From Oscillospiraceae bacterium (GTDB lineage: Bacteria; Bacillota; Clostridia; UMGS1810): DNA of 64,000 bases. The position numbers and the translations under genes are program-made. Below, in pieces: positions 59,882 to 64,000 of this stretch (position 1 is its first letter; each line of letters opens with the position of its first letter). The notes beneath the pieces were generated by a model that was given only the letters and a program-made list of their open reading frames with translations, had not been told where the DNA came from and did not search any database. The stretch spans positions 186,001 to 250,000 of the forward strand of contig SVJU01000001.1 in assembly GCA_015068825.1 (NCBI GenBank), written 5' to 3'.

Positions 59882-61744
59882 TTGTCAAAAAGCATAGTTT
59901 TACGATTTTTTGCTCTGTTATATCAGTTTGTAAATGCTTCTTTTAATGGCAGTGTGCTTAAAAAAATACAGGATTTTTTTGCTTCAAAATTAAAAAAATC
60001 ATCAGAGCATAGCTTTTTTGTAAAATTTTTCACAAAAGCTCCTTTGATTAAAGATAAAACAAAAAACAGTTTTATATGCGCCTTGCTTGTTAGAATTTTT
60101 AATTTTTTTGCAAAGATAGTTAAATATTTTGAAAAAATGATTGAAAATTCTCTTATAGGCACAACTGTTTTGTGGCTTTATAAAAACTTTTTTAAAATTT
60201 CTGTAAGATGCTACGGAATATTTTTATTATCATTTTGTATTGTGTGCGAAATTGTTTTGATTTTTAAATCGTCAGACATACTTTTGCCGTTAATAATTGG
60301 AATTTTTGCAGTTATTATGATTTTTGTAAATCTGTCTTTTGCATCAATTTTTAAAAACAGTATTACAGTTAAAAAGCTTATGACATTTTTTGATATTGAT
60401 GTATATGACGATAATTCTACAATAAAAACTGATAAAGAAACATATTTGTATTTTGCTTTGGTTGGTTTTGCTTCAGGGCTTTTGACGGCTATTGTAAATC
60501 CGGTATTGATTTTGGCAATAATAATTTCTTTGGGATTTGTTGCATCAATTTTTATAAATTATACAATAGGTGCATTTTTAGTACCTCTTATTTTTCCGTT
60601 TATGCCTACAATGGCTATTGTAGGTCTGATACTTTTAACATTTTTATCAATGGTTTTAAAACTTTTTTATGATGATGAATTTAAGTTTACAAAGACAAAT
60701 CTTGATATTTTTATAATACTTTTTGCACTTGTAATGCTTGTATCGTCTGTTTTTTCATTTGCAAGAATAAGCAGTTTAAAAATATTTATGGTTTATCTTG
60801 TGTTTATGGCAGGATACTTTGTGTTTACAAATACACTTACCGATAAAAAGAAGCTTTATGTGTTTTTATCACTTTCGGTAATATCGGCATTTTTGGTTGC
60901 ACTTTATGGTATTTACCAATATGTTTTTGGTTTTGCCGAAGGGAGCACCTGGATTGATACAAAAATGTTTACCGATATTGAAACAAGGGTTGTTTCAACT
61001 TTTGAAAATCCAAATGTTCTTGGTGAATTTTTGCTTCTTATGATACCAGTCACAGCTGCTTTTGTGTGGAATGCACCAAGAGGGTATAACAGATTTATTA
61101 ATTTTATAGCTGCAGGTGCGCTTTGCCTTTGTATGATATTTACTTATTCAAGAGGTAACTGGCTTGGACTTATCGCGGCAATTATCATTTATATTTCTTT
61201 TTACGACAGAAAATTTATATGGTTTGGAATAATCCTTGCACTTTTATCGCCGCTTATTATGCCTCAAAGTATTATAAACAGATTTTTAAGTATTGGTGAT
61301 ACATCAGATACATCTACATCATACCGTGTGTATATCTGGTTTGGAACAATAAAAATGCTCAAGGACTACTGGCTTTGCGGAATTGGCCTTGGCTCTGATG
61401 CATTTAATATGATTTATCCACGATACGCTTATGCATCAATTGTTGCTCCTCATTCGCACAATTTATATCTTCAGATTATTGCAGAAAATGGTATATTAGG
61501 TATAATAGTATTTTTAGGAATGATAGTAACATATTTTAAAGATACAATTTCAGCGGTAAATGGCAGAAAAAAGAGTATTTTAAAAGCAATTTGCGTAGCA
61601 CTTATGGCAGGTATGGCAGGTTATTTTGTTCAGGGTGCATTTGATAATGTATGGTACAACTATAGAATTGTTATGATGTTCTTTATGTACCTTGCCTTGT
61701 CACAAAGTGCGGTTAATCTTTTGCGTAAGGAGGAAGATGCGTGA
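59882..61744 (+). CDS. O-antigen ligase/polymerase-family membrane protein
   Basis: 620 residues, starting with TTG (AAGGAGG 9 bases before it). About 12 membrane helices. The Wzy_C/O-antigen ligase domain is at about 410-560, with FENPNVLGEFLLLMIPVTAAF, YSRGNWLGLIAAI and the periplasmic-type loop CGIGLGSDAFNMIYPRYAYASIVAPHSHNLYLQIIAENGILG (HSHN motif). The first 100 residues are unusual: basic, aromatic and without a clear homologue. It probably ligates or polymerises lipid-linked glycan. Overlaps the next gene by 4 bases. Confidence 0.85.
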   Translation: MSKSIVLRFFALLYQFVNASFNGSVLKKIQDFFASKLKKSSEHSFFVKFFTKAPLIKDKTKNSFICALLVRIFNFFAKIVKYFEKMIENSLIGTTVLWLYKNFFKISVRCYGIFLLSFCIVCEIVLIFKSSDILLPLIIGIFAVIMIFVNLSFASIFKNSITVKKLMTFFDIDVYDDNSTIKTDKETYLYFALVGFASGLLTAIVNPVLILAIIISLGFVASIFINYTIGAFLVPLIFPFMPTMAIVGLILLTFLSMVLKLFYDDEFKFTKTNLDIFIILFALVMLVSSVFSFARISSLKIFMVYLVFMAGYFVFTNTLTDKKKLYVFLSLSVISAFLVALYGIYQYVFGFAEGSTWIDTKMFTDIETRVVSTFENPNVLGEFLLLMIPVTAAFVWNAPRGYNRFINFIAAGALCLCMIFTYSRGNWLGLIAAIIIYISFYDRKFIWFGIILALLSPLIMPQSIINRFLSIGDTSDTSTSYRVYIWFGTIKMLKDYWLCGIGLGSDAFNMIYPRYAYASIVAPHSHNLYLQIIAENGILGIIVFLGMIVTYFKDTISAVNGRKKSILKAICVALMAGMAGYFVQGAFDNVWYNYRIVMMFFMYLALSQSAVNLLRKEEDA

Positions 61745-62862
61745 TTAAAGTTATAAATGTTATATCCGACGCAAATATTGGTGGCGCAGGCAAATGTGTT
61801 TTAACTTTTTTAAAGCATTATGATAGGCAAAAATTTGATTTGACAGTAATTGTACCAAAAAATAGTCTTCTTATCCCTGAAATTAAGAATCTTAACGGTA
61901 AATATATAGAAGTTGATGGAATGAACAATAAATCGCTTGATTTTAAAGTGATAAAAGAATTAAGAAAAATATTTTGCGATATTAAACCCGATATTGTTCA
62001 TGCGCACGCAGCAATGAGTGCAAGAATAGCCGCAAAATTTTCGGGAGCAAAAATTGTTTATACCCGTCATAGTGTTTTTGAACCTTCAAAAACAATATCA
62101 AAAGGACTTGGCAAAATAATAAACGGCTTTGTAAATAATTTCTTTTCTGATAAAATTATTGCGGTGGCCGAGGCGGCAAAGGATAATCTTGTTAAAACGG
62201 GCGTAGATGATAAAAAAATTGTTGTTATAAAAAACGGTGTTGATTATCTTGAAAGATATAACGATGAAAAAATAACCAATATAAAAAAATCATACGGGTT
62301 AAAAGATGAATTTATAATGACTATTGCAGCTCGTCTGACGCTTGTTAAAGGACACGATTATATTTTAGAGGCAGTTAAAAAATTAAAGGATGATAATCTT
62401 GATTTTAAGCTTTTAATAGCGGGAACAGGCGAATATGAAGAAAACATCAGAAACAAAATAAATATTCTTGATATTAATGATAAGGTTATAATGCTTGGAT
62501 TTGTGTCTGATGTTGAAAAAATAGTAAACATTACCAATTTAAATCTTAATGCATCTTTCGGAACAGAAGCTACAAGTCTTTCGCTTTTAGAAGGATTAAG
62601 TATTGGAATTCCTGCTGTTGTAAGTGATTTTGGTGGAAACGGCGGAGTAATTTATAATGGCACAAACGGATTTTTAGTCCCTACAAAAAACAGCGGGGCA
62701 TTGTATGAAAAGATTAAACTTATTATGCAGGATAAAAATCTTTATAACACCTTGAAAAAAGGAAGTTTAGAAGTTTTTGAAAATGAATTTACCGCAGATA
62801 AAGTGGTTGAAAAAATCCAGGGTGTTTATATCAGCCTTAAAAGCAAAGGAGAAGAAAAATGA
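61741..62862 (+). CDS. Glycosyltransferase family 4 protein
   Basis: 373 residues, GTG start. GT-B fold: ISDANIGGAGKCVLTFL at the N-terminus (nucleotide-sugar/acceptor loop), HAHAAMSARIAAKF, and the C-terminal donor site with IAARLTLVKGHDYILEAV and FGTEATSLSLLEGLSIGIPAV (E-x7-E motif). Cytoplasmic, probably adds a sugar to a lipid-linked precursor. Overlaps the next gene by 4 bases. Confidence 0.92.
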   Translation: MIKVINVISDANIGGAGKCVLTFLKHYDRQKFDLTVIVPKNSLLIPEIKNLNGKYIEVDGMNNKSLDFKVIKELRKIFCDIKPDIVHAHAAMSARIAAKFSGAKIVYTRHSVFEPSKTISKGLGKIINGFVNNFFSDKIIAVAEAAKDNLVKTGVDDKKIVVIKNGVDYLERYNDEKITNIKKSYGLKDEFIMTIAARLTLVKGHDYILEAVKKLKDDNLDFKLLIAGTGEYEENIRNKINILDINDKVIMLGFVSDVEKIVNITNLNLNASFGTEATSLSLLEGLSIGIPAVVSDFGGNGGVIYNGTNGFLVPTKNSGALYEKIKLIMQDKNLYNTLKKGSLEVFENEFTADKVVEKIQGVYISLKSKGEEK

Positions 62863-63338
62863 AAAAGAAGATTAATTTTATAGATATTCTTATTGTTTTA
62901 GTTGTTGTAGCTGTTCTTTTATTTGTTGTAAAATATTTTTCAACAAGCTCTAAAGAGGCAAATAATGTGCCAAAGGTATCTTATGTTATTGAGCTTAAAT
63001 CGTTGCAGAGTGAATATCTTGATGTATTTAAAGAAGGCGACGATATAAAAGATGGTGTTAAAGGCGGATATCTTGGTAAAGTTACAAAGGTAGAAATAAA
63101 AGATAATGTTGAAATAAGAGAAGATACTTTAAACGCAAGTTTTGTTAAAACTTCGTTTGAAAACAAAAAAGATGTATATCTTACAGTAGAAGGCATACCT
63201 ACAACTTACAATGACAGCGAAATTCTTTTTGCAACACAGGAAATAAAAATAGGAAAGCTTTTGCACATAAAAGCTAAAAATTATGTTGGCCATGGTTATG
63301 TTGTTGGCGTTAATGATAACAGACAGGAGTTGAAATAG
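62859..63338 (+). CDS. DUF4330 domain protein (first of two)
   Basis: 159 residues. A single N-terminal membrane helix (about 6-28, FIDILIVLVVVAVLLFVVKYF) and an extracytoplasmic domain with GDDIKDGVKGGYLGKVTKVEIK. DUF4330 proteins are found next to polysaccharide genes in Clostridia; their function is unknown. A tandem relative follows after one base. Confidence 0.85.
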   Translation: MKKKINFIDILIVLVVVAVLLFVVKYFSTSSKEANNVPKVSYVIELKSLQSEYLDVFKEGDDIKDGVKGGYLGKVTKVEIKDNVEIREDTLNASFVKTSFENKKDVYLTVEGIPTTYNDSEILFATQEIKIGKLLHIKAKNYVGHGYVVGVNDNRQELK

Positions 63339-63339
63339 A

Positions 63340-63828
63340 ATGATAATTGACGAAAAAGGCAGATTATTTAAAAAAATCAATATTATAGATTTAGCTCTTA
63401 TCTTAATTATTGTTATTTCAGTTGTATCTACAGTTTATAAGTTTGGTTTTTCAAAGCACAAAGATGTTGGAAGTGCCAATACAAAAATAACTTATGTTGT
63501 TAAAGTTAAAGCAGTAAGAGATGTTGCATCTGATGCTTTAAAGGTTGGCGATGCACTTTACGAAAAAACCACAAAAAAACCTATAGGCAAAATTACAGAT
63601 AAAAAAGTTGATGTTGCAAAAGAAAGTGTAAATATGTCAAACGGAACTCTTTCAAAAGAGGTTGAAATTCCCGATAAGTATGATGTATACCTTACAATAG
63701 AAGGAGAAGGACTGGTTTCCGATGAAGGATATTTTCTTGATGGAAGCTATCAGATAGGTGTATTTTCATCAGTAGAGTTCTTTTCAAAATTTGTTGATAC
63801 AACCGGAACAGTAACAGAAATTAAATAA
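63340..63828 (+). CDS. DUF4330 domain protein (second of two)
   Basis: 162 residues with the same layout as its neighbour: cytoplasmic tail (MIIDEKGRLFKKINI), membrane helix (about 17-36) and a domain with GDALYEKTTKKPIGKITDKKVDV. The two share order and pattern but are clearly diverged, so the duplication is old or they are two partners. Confidence 0.85.
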   Translation: MIIDEKGRLFKKINIIDLALILIIVISVVSTVYKFGFSKHKDVGSANTKITYVVKVKAVRDVASDALKVGDALYEKTTKKPIGKITDKKVDVAKESVNMSNGTLSKEVEIPDKYDVYLTIEGEGLVSDEGYFLDGSYQIGVFSSVEFFSKFVDTTGTVTEIK

Positions 63829-63842
63829 AGGATTAAAATATT

Positions 63843-64000
63843 ATGATTAAAAAATTTATATCAGTATTTTTTGTAATTTTATTTATTTTTAGCAATGTTT
63901 ATGCAAATAATGCGGTAGATACTATCATCAGTGATGAAACAAAGTATGTAATTTTAGCAACAATTACAAATGTTACCGATAACTCTTTTGAGCTTACAAG
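63843..64000 (+). CDS. Truncated secreted or membrane protein (start only)
   Basis: Begins with ATG at 63843 and runs off the window after 52 codons. The start MIKKFISVFFVILFIFSNVYA is a signal peptide with cleavage near 21. The rest (DETKYVILATITNVTDN) is too short to name. It follows the second DUF4330 gene by 14 bases and belongs to the polysaccharide operon. Confidence 0.6.
   Translation, partial: MIKKFISVFFVILFIFSNVYANNAVDTIISDETKYVILATITNVTDNSFELT

Noticed and set aside
1..64000. CRISPR array, insertion sequence or rRNA gene
   Set aside because: No regularly spaced repeats, no transposase frame and no rRNA sequence were seen on either strand.

Overview
The window is AT-rich DNA from a low-GC, spore-forming, Gram-positive bacterium, most likely an anaerobic member of the Clostridia. 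The evidence is the set of genes: a complete gerA-type germinant receptor operon, ytfJ (gerW), spmA/spmB, a GerMN lipoprotein, IreB, scpA/scpB, an S-layer-homology (SLH) surface protein, NADP-type glutamate dehydrogenase and Firmicutes-type leaders (L20 leader, M-box). The standard code is used. Most SigA promoters I could find have a 17-base spacer and many carry an extended -10 (TGn). TTG starts are common. No species is named.

Layout. 1-5.4 kb: end of an SGNH hydrolase, a serine hydrolase, a compact structured non-coding element, a PHP-domain protein, then a leftward operon site-2 protease-scpA-scpB-ytfI-ytfJ. 5.5-10 kb: a Dabb protein and gerAA-AB-AC plus a short fourth gene of the type seen in other gerA operons. 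10-19.6 kb (leftward): aldose epimerase-like protein, a response regulator/histidine kinase/GerMN lipoprotein unit, YkuS-like protein, rnhA-trmFO, topA, dprA. 19.9-27.9 kb (rightward): EF-G paralogue, argH, infC-rpmI-rplT with its L20 leader, a TrkH/TrkA potassium system, an rRNA/tRNA methyltransferase and tRNA-Arg. 27.9-31 kb: a small XRE regulator with an operator, an RpiR regulator with an organophosphate-type transporter, and a membrane protein.

31.1-35.9 kb is the most unusual part: a tyrosine recombinase ending 11 bases from a DNA segment bounded by inverted copies of a 20-base near-palindrome. The segment carries a consensus promoter that points at a 1082-residue beta-helix/GLUG/InlB-repeat/SLH cell-surface protein. 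This reads as a phase-variation switch caught in the ON orientation. A third copy of the site lies just outside and forms a terminator-like hairpin in the leader, so the switch has three sites.

36-37.5 kb holds an isolated phage-like immunity module (XRE repressor, HExxH protein, divergent sigma-region-4-like activator, several operators) with no other phage genes. 37.5-43 kb: ABC exporter, spmA-spmB, then an M-box magnesium riboswitch, a short cysteine-rich reading frame inside a large stem, and mgtE. 43-49 kb: a hexosamine salvage unit (AraC regulator, nagB, nucleotidyltransferase, NahK-like kinase), gdhA and a YhcH protein. 49-51.7 kb: a leftward trio with a type I dehydroquinase-like enzyme. 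51.8-64 kb: nusB-xseA-xseB-ispA, pheS-pheT, ireB and a polysaccharide operon (murJ-like flippase, O-antigen-ligase-like protein, glycosyltransferase, two DUF4330 proteins and a truncated secreted protein).
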